A DNA stretch of 64,000 nt, from NCBI GenBank assembly GCA_023548195.1, contig JAJHZJ010000808.1, positions 6,104,889-6,168,888 on the forward strand. Reading direction: 5' to 3'. The notes beneath the pieces are model-generated. The model saw only the letters and a list, made by a program, of their open reading frames with translations. It did not search any database and was not told where the DNA came from. Made by a program: the position numbers and the translations under genes. Shown in pieces: positions 1 to 11,660 of the stretch. The stretch is from Bettongia penicillata ogilbyi (taxonomy: Eukaryota > Chordata > Mammalia > Diprotodontia > Potoroidae). The first letter of the stretch is position 1. The number at the start of each line of letters is the position of its first letter.

Positions 1-19
1 TCACTGCCTCTAGTATGAA

Positions 20-425
20 ATACAAACTCTTCAGCTTGCCATTAAGAATCTCTCATACTCTGTCTCCTTTCTACCTTTCCAGAAATTTCACATTACTAGC
101 TTTTGTACATTCTTTAGCCAAGCTCGCCTTCTTGCTGTTCACTGATCTCAGTATTCTGTCTCCTTCCCAGGGGCCTTTGCACAACTGTCTCCATCTTAAA
201 AATTCCAAGTGTTCTTTAAGACTCAGAATATGTGCTACTTGCACATATTCTGTGCAATCCTTCCCGCTTGGGCTCTCTCTTCAAATTATCTTTAATTCTC
301 ATATCTATTTACTTACTTATGTCACCTAATGGGATGTAAACTGCTTCTGTCTTTGCATATCCCCTTTGTGGTTCCTAGTACCATCCTTGAACATAGTAGG
401 TCCTTAGTATACTCTTGTTGATTCC
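20..425 (+). mobile_element. LINE L2 3' end
   Basis: The order of phrases follows L2 3' ends: GGGGCCTTTGCACAACTG, a degraded 'reduced sample' stretch, then TAATGGGATGTAAACTGCTT and an ending of the type 'AACATAGTAGGTCCTTAGTA'. Plus orientation, strongly diverged. Confidence 0.65.
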
Positions 426-429
426 AAGT

Positions 430-1000
430 TGGTTATATTAAACAACTGGCTGGAGTTTGCCTTATCATTATAATCAGAATCTGGTAATCTCAAGCATTTT
501 CCAAAGGCATTTGACTCAATTCAATTAAATTTCTCAGATGAGATTATTGCTTCACTATGTGGAATGATACTCACTGACTTAGAATTGTAGGGAAAACAAT
601 TCACCTACCTCAGCATAAAATGGAGGAAACACCACTGATGATTTTGGAATTGGGGTATGGGATCTGGCATGATTAAGGCTGGAGCAACGATGTGACTATG
701 GGGTAGCTCAGGACTTTGGGGGAATGAGCAGTGGTATCAGAGACAGGCAGAGGAGAGCCAAGGCAAGGCAGTTGGAATGGGCTAAGGAGCCACTGGGCTT
801 CCCTGAGGTGGACAGTACTGACTACAGGCAGACAAGATGGCAGCAACCAGAGCGGAAGAAAAGTCGAAGGGTTCATGGACTTTCCCTCCTGCTCTCCCTC
901 TACTCCCCCCACTCCTGGCTGTAAAACAAATAGCTAAGGTATATCTTTTTTAAATTTTTGGTCATTTCTCATCCCACTCCCCAACCTGTCCTTCCAGATG
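430..1000. other. Unique sequence, nothing recognised
   Basis: Between two L2 copies. Short ORFs at 673-937 overlap on both strands and show no family resemblance. Confidence 0.6.
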
Positions 1001-2240
1001 GAAGATTCTTTTCTCAGTCCTAGTCCTCTTTCACTTCTTTGTAGTATTTGACACCTTGATTTCCCTCTCCTGCATGATACTCTTTCCTCTATGGATATTT
1101 GTGACATTACTCTCTCCTTGTTCTCTTTCTACTTGTGTGACCTCTCCTCGGTCTTCTTTGTATTCACTATCATCCATATCATTCCTCCTAAATTTGGGTC
1201 TACCCCACTCAGCCTTGGGCCCTTTTTTCTCTCTTTACTGCCTTTCTTGGTGACCTCATTGGTTCCCATAATTATCTCTATGCAATTAACTCTCAGATCC
1301 CTATACTCAGCCCCAGTGTCTCACCTGAGCTTTAGTTCCACATCACCAGTTGCTTATGGGACATGTCAAACTGAATGTCCTAGAGAGATACCGAACCTGA
1401 CATGTCTAAAACAGGGCTTATCTTCTTTCAAACTGACCCCTCTTCCAAACACTCTCTGTCTGTAAACACGCACCATCAATCTTCCAGTTTCTGAGGTTTC
1501 TAACCTTCATCTTATCCTCAACGCCCCATTCTACCTCACCTCACATTTCTAATGTGCTGCCCAAACTTGTTTCTGACTCTCCAACATTTCCCGTTCGCTG
1601 CCTCTACTCTCTACTCACACAGCCATTACCTTAGTTCATTCAAGTCCTAATCATCGTTTTTCTAGACTAGGACAATGTCCTCCCGGTTAGTCAATCTGCT
1701 TCAAGCCTTACTCCAATCCCTCCTCCCTACAAGTGGCAAAATGATTTTCCCTAAGAACAGATCTGACATCTTATTCTCTCTACTCAAAAAATTCCATTTG
1801 TTTTCTATTTCCTCCAGAACCAAATATAAACATCTACATTAGAATTTTAGAGACCTTTATAACCTGACTCCAACCTTACTTTGCAGCTTCATATACTTCT
1901 AGACACTCTTTGATTTAACCGAACTAGTCTGCCCTCTGGACCTCATACATGGCATGTCCATCTCCCATCTCTGAGCCTTTCTGCTGACCATCCTGAGCTA
2001 CTAGAATGCATTGCCTCTTCATCTCTCCCTCCTAAAATCTCTCCTTTCCTATAGTTGAAGGGAGTCTTCCATGTCACCTGTCCTAAACTCTCTAATTGTA
2101 CAAGCCTTTTACCTTCAATACCTTGTCTTCGTTGTATGTGTCTCCCCTAATAAGCTCCCTGAGAGGAGGATTGCCTTATTTTTTGTAGTTCTCTTCCCAC
2201 TGCATAAAACAATACCTGGCATATGATAGAATCTACCCCT
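1000..2240 (+). mobile_element. LINE L2, 3' ORF2 and tail
   Basis: The sequence shows degraded L2 ORF2/3' motifs in order: AAAATGATTTTCCCTAAG, CAGATCTGACATCTTATTC, ACTCAAAAAATTCCATTTG, CCTTTATAACCTGACTCCA, CATTGCCTCTTCATCTCTCC, AATAAGCTCCCTGAGAGGAG and the end ACAATACCTGGCATATGATA. The 124-codon ORF at 1091-1465 is residual and not a gene. Confidence 0.7.
1437..1576 (+). repeat. Direct repeat copy A inside the L2
   Basis: This block recurs at 2236-2366 with close similarity over about 130-140 bp, including a long shared core from CCCATTCTACCTCACC through TCACATTTCTAAT and CCCAAACTTGTTTCTGA. Confidence 0.85.
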
Positions 2241-2366
2241 CTTCTAAACATCCCTCTATCTATAAAAAAGCATTTGGTTTCTGAGGTCTATAACCTCCAC
2301 CTTCTCCTCAACTCCCCATTCTACCTCACCTCACATTTCTAATCAGCTGCCCAAACTTGTTTCTGA
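2236..2366 (+). repeat. Direct repeat copy B just after the L2 end
   Basis: Second copy of the block at 1437-1576, about 800 bp downstream, located immediately after the L2 terminus rather than at its usual internal position. Confidence 0.85.
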
Positions 2367-2369
2367 AGC

Positions 2370-3122
2370 TACCAGGTAGATACTCTATACATACTTCATG
2401 ACTGACCAATTGATTTCTTAGAACGTCCATACTCACTGACATCTTTGGTCAATGAGTACATAATTAGGGCCTCTCCAATGGCCAAAAACTTGGAGTACAA
2501 TAGAGAAGAAAAAAAACCTTCTGTCAATAAAAATGAACTTAGGTTTCCATATGAAATAGGTCCATTTGACTTGGCTATATAGTGTAATTAACTAAAAAGG
2601 ATGACTCTGATCCTCAGGGAATTCACTTGTCTGATGGAGAGTAAGGAGACAAGGTTTATCAAGAAGAATGATGAACGCTGGGAATGCGATGTGTCCAATG
2701 TTTGGAAGTTTTTGGGACTAAACTGTCTGAAGGAGCTGCCATCTTCAGATATACAGTCAGGGGAGTCTGAGAAAAAGCTGTGTTGAATCAACAGTATGAA
2801 ATTCTACAACACGATAAGTACCAAAGGGAGGGTAAAGGGGAAGGAATAGTGACAGTTTAAAGTTCAACTCTAATGAAGTAATTAGGAACTTAGTAGTAAC
2901 CGAGAAGAAAAGTCAAACAGTAACTCCTCAAAAAGAATTGAATAAAATACCCCAGGAGAGCAATATAAAAACACTCATTCCTTTCTAGATTGCTTAGTAT
3001 TATAAATGATAAGATATCAAAGCTCTGATAAATCCACTAATCAAGACTGTAAACAATTAAAATCTTCCTTTAGATTCGGGAATGTGTCAGAACTATGGAG
3101 ACGATGCCAAAAGAGAAACATA
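2370..3122. other. Unique sequence, nothing recognised
   Basis: AT-rich. Short overlapping ORFs on both strands at 2588-2791 have no recognisable domain. Confidence 0.6.
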
Positions 3123-3330
3123 AATTGAAGCCAGTTATTTGGATCTGGGAAGTGTTTAGGCTACCAAGCCAAAAGTCAGAGAGCAAAGAGTCTAAACTGA
3201 GCTGATAACAACTGATCATTAATTAGAACTGAAGCCAACTATCTCAGGCTAGAGAAATGTCTAGGCTGGCCAGCCAAAAGCCAAAAAGCCAAAGGTCCAA
3301 GTTGGGTTCATAGGAATTAATCATAAGGCA
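3123..3330 (+). repeat. Two diverged tandem units of about 104 bp
   Basis: Unit 1 (3123-3226) starts AATTGAAGCCAGTTAT and unit 2 (3227-3330) starts AACTGAAGCCAACTAT. They align almost without gaps, sharing TAGGCT..CCAGCC/CAAGCC AAAAG blocks and a final TGATCATTAA / TTAATCATAA segment. I estimate about two thirds identity by eye. Confidence 0.75.
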
Positions 3331-3721
3331 GAACTACTGCCCAAGCAGTCCTAGTAGTGCTTGGGGGCCCATGAAAAGGGAGGGGTAGCTTGGAGTACAA
3401 GGCAAGGATGTCTATGAACAAAGGAAAGCTTCCTTTGCAAAAGTTTGCTTTGGGGTTGAGGATTCAAAATGAATCATCGTGGTCAAGTTCAATACAGTTA
3501 AGAGAAACTGAGCAAAACATCAGATTACATGGTAAGATACTATCTTTAATGCAAGGGATTTCCCCACCTAATTGAGACCAGAATATAAAAAGAATACTAT
3601 TCCAGTGGAGAGAAAGGAAGATGCTGTGGAGGCAATCATGGTGATGAAAAATACAATGGGCTTTCAAGAAAATAGATAGTTTTGTGGCTAAAATCATTGG
3701 TTATGAAAACAACGAATTAGA

Positions 3722-3870
3722 GAGACAACTAGCTCAGTGGACCTCAGCCTTGTAGCCAAGAAGACAGGGGTTTATATCCTGTCTCTAACACATTAGATGT
3801 GGGATGATAAGCAAGCTACAGAATTTCTGGGCACCTCAGTCAACTCTTGAAGAAAGTATGGAGTAGTTGA
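3722..3870 (+). mobile_element. tRNA-derived SINE relic (MIR/MAR1-like)
   Basis: TAGCTCAGTGGACCTCAGCC, then GGGGTTTATATCCTGTCTCT and GCACCTCAGTCAACTC keep the spacing of a SINE A/B box head and CORE region, strongly decayed. Confidence 0.4.
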
Positions 3871-4224
3871 ACTGCATTGGTGTAGCTTTCTACACAGCAA
3901 TGATACTACAGGTCCAAATCATTTAGACAAATATCACCATCACCGCCACCGTCACCATCAAAGTCTCCCAAATAATCACAAGCTAATAGTACCAGAATCA
4001 TGGAGAATCTCTAGGTAAAGTTATGATGTACTCAGGTAAGGAAGTAATGAGTTCCAGGGCCTATAAGTTTTGGTAAAGTCGGTTACCTGTTTCAAAATCT
4101 TCACACACTTTTTATTTTATATTCATTTATATTATATTGCCAGAGCTAGCTCAGTGTTTGGGAGTCTGTGAAGGAACATATGGGAGAGAAGAGGTATTAG
4201 ACTGACTACCAAACTGAAGGTCTG

Positions 4225-4860
4225 CAGAGCCGTTGTTGTATGTCTGTGAAACATGGACAGTCTACCAGCGCCATGCCAGGAAACTGAATCGCTTTCATTT
4301 GAACTGTCTTAGGAGGATTCTGAAGATTACCTGGCAGGATAAGGTACAAGACACTGAGGTCCTTACTCAAACTAAACTGCCAAGCATTCATACTCTGCTT
4401 CAGAGAGTGCAACTCTAATGGGTTGGCCACATTGTTCATATGCAAAACTTCTCTTGCCAGAAAGATTATTTTATAGAGAACTCACACAGGGCATTCATAT
4501 GGTGGCCAGAAGAAGTGATAAAGGGATACTCTCAAGGTCCTCCTTAAGGACTTTGGAATTGATTGTGTGACGTGGGAGACACTGGCACAGGACCGCTCAT
4601 CATGGTGTGCCCACATCAGAGAAGGTTCTGTGCTCTATGAGCAAAGCAGAATTGAGACAGCTCAAAGGAAATGCAGGATGAGCAAATTTAGAGTATTCAC
4701 TCCAAATGTTCACATGAAATACTTGTGCCCAACCTGTGGTAGAGTATTTCGAGCTTGTATTGTTCCGATCAGTCACAGTTGGACACGTTGAAACTTGACG
4801 CTAGCATGGTGATGCCATTTTGGTCCTCTTCGAGAATGAAGGAGAGCAACCAATCATTGT
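4225..4860 (+). pseudogene. Non-LTR retrotransposon (RTE-like) ORF2 C-terminal relic
   Basis: Frame 3 at 4233-4418 gives CETWTVYQRHARKLNRFHLN and CLRRILKITWQDKVQDTEVL, the region following the reverse transcriptase domain in RTE-type and related LINEs. After frameshifts, frame 1 at 4567-4791 gives WETLAQDRSSW and a terminal CPTCGRVFRACIVPISHSW, a C-C-H zinc-finger-like end typical of these elements. The tail TTTGGTCCTCTTCGAGAATG and GAGAGCAACCAAT looks like a 3' terminus. The ORF is broken and non-functional. Clade assignment is by memory of motif style. Confidence 0.6.
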
Positions 4861-4877
4861 ATATTCAAGGTCTTTGC

Positions 4878-5170
4878 TTTTACCATTCATTCAAAAAACA
4901 TTTACTAAGTGCCAGATGCTAGAGGTAGGAATGTAAGCATGGTGCCATCTTTGCCCTTGTGGTGAAAATTTGTGATAGATACATACTTAAGTATAACAGA
5001 ATAAGAGATGGGGCAAGGGAGAATTCTAGATAAAATACTCCAGGAATATTTGAAAAGGAAGAGAAATCTTTTAGCTGCAGGAATCAGAAAAGACCATACA
5101 GAAGAAGTAGTTTTACTGATCCAGGAGGTTGATCCAGGTTCTAGAAAGTTCAACGACTCCTCCTTGTGGC
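4878..5170 (-). mobile_element. LINE L2 3' end, minus orientation
   Basis: TTCATTCAAAAAACATTTAC followed by TAAGTGCCAGATGCTAG is the reverse-strand L2 terminus. The following ~250 bp keep the L2 order (cargo of 'aggaatg', 'caggaatcagaaaag'). Confidence 0.6.
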
Positions 5171-5209
5171 TCTGAATTGCACCCAATACCTTGAAAAGAT
5201 CTAGCAAAT

Positions 5210-7030
5210 GTCAGGCTCTCTATAGCTCTCAGAGAGCTGGCTATCTCTGTCCCTTGACTGTACCCCTTTGGGGGGTTGTTGTGTAGGCTTGTTACTGTAG
5301 GCTTCCAGGTAGATTCTTACGATTCCACCAAGAAACTTTATTTTTCTCTCTGCTATATTTCACACTACCATACCATAATGGAATCTATTGAATAATCATG
5401 GCATAACATACATAGTGCTTTATTAATACCCATGAAAGTAAAAGGAATAAAAGTCAATTATATTAAAATAACCCCCATTCAGCATGGGTGGCTGTGGCCC
5501 TCCCAAATCTAGGCAACCCCAAACATTTTAGTCTATAGGCAAGCCTTAGGAAAATCCAGGATTTTGAAGACCTCCATTTGAGAGGTTAGATTCCAACATC
5601 CTCTTGTCAGTACTGAAGAGAAAGAGCATGCTACCCACTTAGTCCTGGTTGTCTAGGTGAACTGGGTCTTCACTAGCTCTTAATGTGTGTGTTTGGAGAG
5701 TCTGGATCAACACTATCTACTGATATTATGCTATTGCTGGGTTTCCCTCCTTTTTCTTTTATTCCAACATGTAGAGAAGTCCTAAGTTTTTCCCGGGACA
5801 CCTGGCCTCAGTCATTTATTCCTAAACCACAGCTGGGTGAGGAAAAAGACATCCCCCTCTGCTATTATCCCATGTCGACTTTTCTGTTCTTGCCTCTTTT
5901 CAAATTGCATACCAGCCATGTCCTCCTACACCTACATCTTGTCTCATAGATGAGGCATCTTTACTGCTGACTTCTGGACTCACCTACCTCTCACACAGGC
6001 TTGAACCAACCACATCCTCTCAAGATGGAGAGAGGAGAGGGCCTCAGTTTGGGGGTGGGGTTATATGACCAAATCTCAAAAGAGTAGTGGAAAATCAATT
6101 TTGTCTGTCTGACTTCCCTTGTCTTATTCAAGTATTGGGAAGGTTTGGATGTTCGTTTCTGTTTTTTTATTTTTTATTTTTGTTACTGTTCTCCAATACC
6201 TTATGCATCCCTTCCCATTTTGCTTGATTTGTATACATTTCCATCTGTAACATGGAGATACGTTTGCTAATTTAAAATATCTCTTTAAGACCCCTTTTAT
6301 CCTAATGCCGGTGCACTTTGTGGGCCTTCTCTCAGACTCTCATGGCGTGTCAGTTTCAGACCTCTGAAGAGTTAGATAGAACTGTCACATTCCTTTCTGA
6401 CTTGTCTTCACCGAGCAGACACAAAAACCATGGTGATAGTGGCCCACTGGGAGGAAGGGGATGGTGTTTAAATTCCATTCATACAGAATTAAAGGGAATA
6501 TAACAATATATTAATTTTTTAGTGAAAATCTCTAAATGGAGTCGCCTGTCTGTGAAAGATTAAGTGTTTGTATTTAATGAAAAAGTGACTCTTTTTATCC
6601 CAAGAATAAAATGTACCACTGAAGCTACTAGATATCCTTACATTGTCTCTCAAGCCAAGAAACTTTTCCATTTGAAAGTTATATTTTTTCTCTCCCCATC
6701 TAGACTTTTAGCTCCAATAGGAAATGGACCAGGCCTTAAATTTACTTGTATGAACCCATGCAAAGCAGATGACCAATACAGATTTCTTTGTTAAATATAT
6801 TCCATATATGTCATATTAGAGTAGCTGGGTTTACCATAGTCATAATGTAAGGGTCAGTATCTACGTTCTGAAAAAGGAAAACTAAAACTGCCCAATTTCA
6901 CCTGTTCTTAAGTGCTAAAATAACTTCATGACTACTCCTAGAACGGATTGCCATCTGAACACTAATCGTGTTGTTTCCCCCAGGAATCCCCTAACAATTT
7001 CTGAATTTCAATACATGCTTTAAGATAAAT
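5210..7030. other. Mostly unique sequence
   Basis: Contains a T-rich run at 6162-6190. The ORF at 5683-5949 has no recognisable domain, and I see no tRNA, SINE or LINE family here that I can name. Confidence 0.5.
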
Positions 7031-7032
7031 AA

Positions 7033-7095
7033 TGTATGGAAAGTGCTTTGTAAACCTTAAAACACCATTTAAATGTCAGTTATTCTTATCGAAGG
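7033..7095 (+). mobile_element. MIR 3' end fragment
   Basis: GAAAGTGCTTTGTAAACCTT and AAATGTCAGTTATTCTTAT match the 3' end of MIR-type SINEs. Confidence 0.55.
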
Positions 7096-7154
7096 TGATT
7101 TTATTATGTTTCGGGACAAATGTTTTCCCCTAGAGGAATTCATTTCTGGCTTTC

Positions 7155-7240
7155 TAACCACTCTGTCAACAAGTGTTTATTGAATGCCTACTCAGCACTA
7201 GGCTATGTAAAATATAATGGGAGTATATGGAAAAATAAGG
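7155..7240 (-). mobile_element. L2 3' end fragment
   Basis: CAACAAGTGTTTATTGAATG then CCTACTCAGCACTAGGC is a reverse-orientation L2 terminus. Confidence 0.55.
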
Positions 7241-7970
7241 TTTAATATACTGCCATTTCCCTCCTCCCAAAAAATCCCCCAACAATTTTGTTCCCTACGT
7301 AGTAAATGAAATAACTATGGTGTTTACTGATGGAGTAGGGCTTACTCTATATATTTTTTGGAATCTCAGATGATCCGCACCAATATTAACGTGCTATTGA
7401 ATGCTAATAAACATTGAATGAGCTTCAGTATAGCCCATTTGGGGTGAAATGATGCCATCCTATCTCACCAGAGGTGGTAAAGAAGGTAAAGCATATGGAA
7501 CCCTCTGCTAATCTCTTATTATCTTGCTGTACTAAAAGGAAAGGAAGTCAGTCACCAGCTCAAAGACAGTGAGAGCTGGGAGTTGTTGACTACCGGTGCA
7601 TCTGACCAGCTGAATTTACTGGCCTCCAGTACTTCAAGGAGCTGAAATTTCATCTCTGTTGAGTATTCTTTCCCTCAGTACAGGTTGTGACCTTTCCATA
7701 AATTAGTAGATGACCTCCAAGAGTTGTGACGGCTGGACAATTCATCTCTCTACATCTAACTCTCCTTGAGATAACTCTCCTTGCTGAGCTAGGCTCATTC
7801 TCAGACAGCTGGCATATAGTTTGCTTCTGAGTCCATACCTGAAGGTTTTCCAGTAGTTCGTACATGCTGGAACTTATATTTTGCCAGGATGAACTCAGGA
7901 TCATTTCCATGTCAGAGTAACTGGGTTGTAACAACTGGGACTAGAGTGTAAAAACCAAGGACGAGTCTCT
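7240..7970. other. Sequence without recognised content
   Basis: A minus-strand ORF of 94 codons (7650-7934) is present but resembles no family known to me. It lacks any supporting context. Confidence 0.4.
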
Positions 7971-7972
7971 GG

Positions 7973-8018
7973 GGTGTGTGTGTGTGGTGTGTGTGTGTGG
8001 TGTGTGTGTGTGTGTGCT
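7973..8018 (+). repeat. (TG)n microsatellite with GG interruptions
   Basis: Three TG runs separated by GGTG steps. Confidence 0.95.
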
Positions 8019-8279
8019 TCCTCCCTTCTACACTACCTTTCCTATGCCTATTATTCTGTCTATCCAAGGTCCAACCAACCTGAGAGAGGGAAATAAATCA
8101 GTCACTCAGGAGCCCCATTTCCTCTCTCCCATCAAACTGAATCTCTGTTTTGGATTGTAATTTCTGGATCCCACTGCCCCGATTTCTTTTTGCACCCCTC
8201 TCTTCCCACTCTCACCCTTATCTAACTTAGCCCTACTACTGTGACCCTGGATGCCTTCCACTATTCATTTAAAAATGTA

Positions 8280-8410
8280 TGCATGTGCATAATCTATATC
8301 AGATTGCTTGCTCTCTTGGGGAGAGGAGAGAATTTGGAACTCAAAATCTTTCTAAAAATGAACTTTGAAAATTATCTTTACATGTAATTGGAAAAAATGA
8401 AATACTATTA
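8280..8410 (+). mobile_element. L1 3' end
   Basis: GCTTGCTCTCTTGGGGAG, then GGAACTCAAAATCTTTCTAA and TTATCTTTACATGTAATTGG with GAAAAAATGAAATACTATTA follow the 3' UTR end of marsupial L1 copies. Confidence 0.75.
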
Positions 8411-9180
8411 CATTTTCTAAACATATGCATACATGTGTATATACAGACTTTGTATGTCTAGATGTAATGTATATGTTTATGTATATATAAATTACATAAT
8501 TTATGTACATATAACATGTGTGTGGTTTTGTGTTAAATTTGCATGAGTTTCTTTTATCTCCAAATATTTTACTTCCTTTCCATTATGTGGAACAATCCCA
8601 TATGATAAAGACTCCTCTATTATTTTACAAACTTCTCAGTTTTCTTAGATCTCTTTCTCTCATATTCCTTCCATTTTCTGGTAGTCACTGATATATAACT
8701 TTCTCTTGAGTATATCACATTTCTTGGCACCCTCCACAGGGTTAACTAAATTCCTAGTCATGACACTGGGCACTGGCTGATGGAGGCATATTCATGTGCT
8801 TTAAGCAGTGTTATTGTATTAGTGGCAGCAATTTTTACTTATTTAAAATTGGACAAGAATCATCTCAGGTCTAGGTGCTTTGGGAGAATCGACCAAGGAC
8901 TCCAAACTCCTAGCTCTTAGAGTCTTTGAATTATTTGTGCATCTCTGCCATCTAAAAATCACAGTTCATTGAAATGAGTAATGTATATTTTCTAGGAATC
9001 TTAGAGTAAAATATTTTTTACCACTCAAGACTTTAGTCAACACATAGATTTACTTTATACATATGTACATATATTATATAATTTATATATATACATCAAT
9101 TCTGAACACAATGGAATATACCTATGTGAAATATGCATGTATATATATATATGCACACATATACAAATTATCCAACCACA
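8411..9180. repeat. AT-rich region with TATATA/ACATAT simple repeats
   Basis: Imperfect (TA)n and (ACATAT)n stretches at 8420-8520 and 9055-9165. No gene seen. Confidence 0.7.
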
Positions 9181-11510
9181 TACCTATCAATCTATTCCAT
9201 CATCACTCAAATCCTTCATCACTCAAATCAATGGTAGCATAAGTATATTGAATACCAAAATTTTTTTCTCCTATTTGATTGCTTGATGAATGATAGTTTC
9301 TATTGGATCATTCTGGTTGCTGATCTTGTGTGCAGCTGGAGACAAATAACATTTTCTCAGTGGAACTTGACGAGTGCTAAATTTCCTGGCATTGAGGTTT
9401 CTACCCACACCAAGATGGGCCAAATGTTACTAGCCTCACCACAGTAGCAAGAGTGTACAGCATGGGTTGGGGAGGGACTGGGAAAATGCTTCCATCCCAC
9501 ATGAGTGCTATTGTTCAAGAAAACAAACAATATTTTACATCTTTCTTTTCTAATTGAGGAAAGTATTATTCTAGAGATAAAGGTTCTAGATTCTGCCTGC
9601 TTTCCCCCCACATAACCATTCTCTTATGTCTCCAGTAATGGATTGGCGTTAAAAATACTTAAGAAGAGGACAGAACAAGCAGATGCATAGGAAGATTTAG
9701 AAGGGAAGATATCAGAAAGAAATATTTGATAATACTCAGTAGTACTGATTACCAAATGTAACCTAGAGAGAATCAGGTCAATGATCCTTAGAACTAGGAG
9801 TCTGGGGTCTAGAAATGAACAGAAATATTACGTATAGCAGGGGATTTTGAAAACAAAATGAAGTGTTTCATTTTGGTTGACTCTATAGCAGTGCACATGT
9901 CCTTCTACAGTATGTGTATCTAGTCTACATCTTATATACCCTGCCTGATTAGCCGGGGGACTCCTTTTTTAGGCTTTCAGGCTATCAGAACAGCCCTTAA
10001 TCTCTCTATTTTTCTCTTGCATTCACTAACCCTTTTAAAATCTGATTACTGATATCGAACAAGAATTCATGAAGAATCATTCTCTTTGACACATGTCCTA
10101 CCCTGTCATAAGACTCACTGACCAAGGAAGCAATTTTACTTATCCTCATACCCATTCTGGTTTTCTGCCTAACTGAATTCTATCTGTTTGTCAGAAACTA
10201 TCTGAAATTCTACTCCCTTCATGAAGTCGTTAAAAACAAATAAATGAGTGATCTCTCTGCATTCAATCTTTCACTTTCCATTGCCAACACATTTTGATAT
10301 TATTGTCTAGATTCACATCTTCTATTTTTTCTGTTTTATGTATGTAAGCAATCTCCAGAGAAGTGACATTTGAATATCATAGCAAGTTGTACCTCCAAGC
10401 TTTTGGCCGATGGCCTTCTGTAAAATGCACTCGCCCAATAGGGATTTGGAAGTTACTGACAGCGAGACAGGGCTCTTGTGGTCTTCCCATTGACTTCTTG
10501 ATCATGTATAATAGAGTCACCTTTACTCTTCCTGTTTATGGCTATTTTGAAGAGTGATACTCAGCACACTAGACAAATGGGTAGTTCAAAAAGAAGCTAT
10601 TAACAGGTGAAATGTGTAAAACAAAAATCTGTTCACTCAAGGAGCAGCTGTCTCTTGTCTTGCACTTTCTGAAAGCCTTGTCCAAGCTAAATAATCACCC
10701 AAATATTAGTGTGTTCACATGGGGATTTTGATCTCATTTAATCCAGAGCAGTCCTCAAGAAATCTGCCAAGGAATGATCAGACATATGAAAGGGAACACC
10801 CAAGAGTCATTCCATTTGCCAAATTATTGTGCAAAAGCAGGCATCAACATTCAAAGAGCTGTGTTTAGGACTAAATAGACAAGATGATAGGTTGGCAAGA
10901 GTAAAGGAAATGGCTGGCACCATTTCCTGAAATATCAGAACGGGACATTTTCTGTATTTCAGTGCAAATAATGTACAGTTCTAGAGCCTGAGACAGAGCA
11001 AGAAAATGATTTTGCTGCCCAAGTTTTTTTGTTTGAAATAATAATAATAGATAACCAACAAAATCTTCAGCATTTCAACTGTGATTGGCAAATGATAAAG
11101 ACAATATTCATCAAAACTTAATAGAATGGAGGCAATACCCCAGGAACTCACCAAAAGATGGCATTATGCTGTTTCCTTGGTGAATTTACAGAGAAGTGCA
11201 CATTAATAACAACTTTGAGTTCAAACTTGGGTAGCTTTAGAGAATTTATTCTACCATTTGTAATTTGACACTTCAGGCTTTAAAATTTTCACGTTCAATT
11301 GTTAATAAAGTCAAAGTTCCTGATATCCAATAAGTCCTCAAAAGAAATCCAAGGAAATAAGATTGAAATGAGTACAAGTGAGAAAGTTTTTTTATCAGTT
11401 ATCTATTAAAATGTCATTTAGTATTATGAAGTCAAATTGAGTCATTAATTCTCTTGAGAAATGGAAACAAATATTTTAATACTTCATAATAATTTTGATA
11501 CTCAAAGCAA
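9180..11510. other. Repeat-poor intergenic block
   Basis: A short tandem duplication (CATCACTCAAATC twice) lies at 9200-9230. The rest, in particular 10360-11000, shows no repeat family. Candidate conserved non-coding DNA is discussed as a finding. Confidence 0.4.
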
Positions 11511-11660
11511 GTATGCTGGATTTCAGTGAGAGGACTTGGGTTCAGACCCTGGTTCTGCACTTGCTAACTGTGTCGCCCTAGATAAGTCTCTTAATCTCTC
11601 TGGTTATCACTACCATCTAGATGACCTGTAATTTCTAAATCTATAACTCATGATCCTAAG
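11510..11660 (+). mobile_element. MIR-type SINE
   Basis: GACTTGGGTTCAGACCCTGG, CTTGCTAACTGTGTCGCCCT and AGTCTCTTAATCTCTCTGG follow the MIR consensus order. Confidence 0.7.

Noticed and set aside
1091..1465. 124-codon ORF near the window start
   Set aside because: Lies within an L2 LINE and contains no protein motif.
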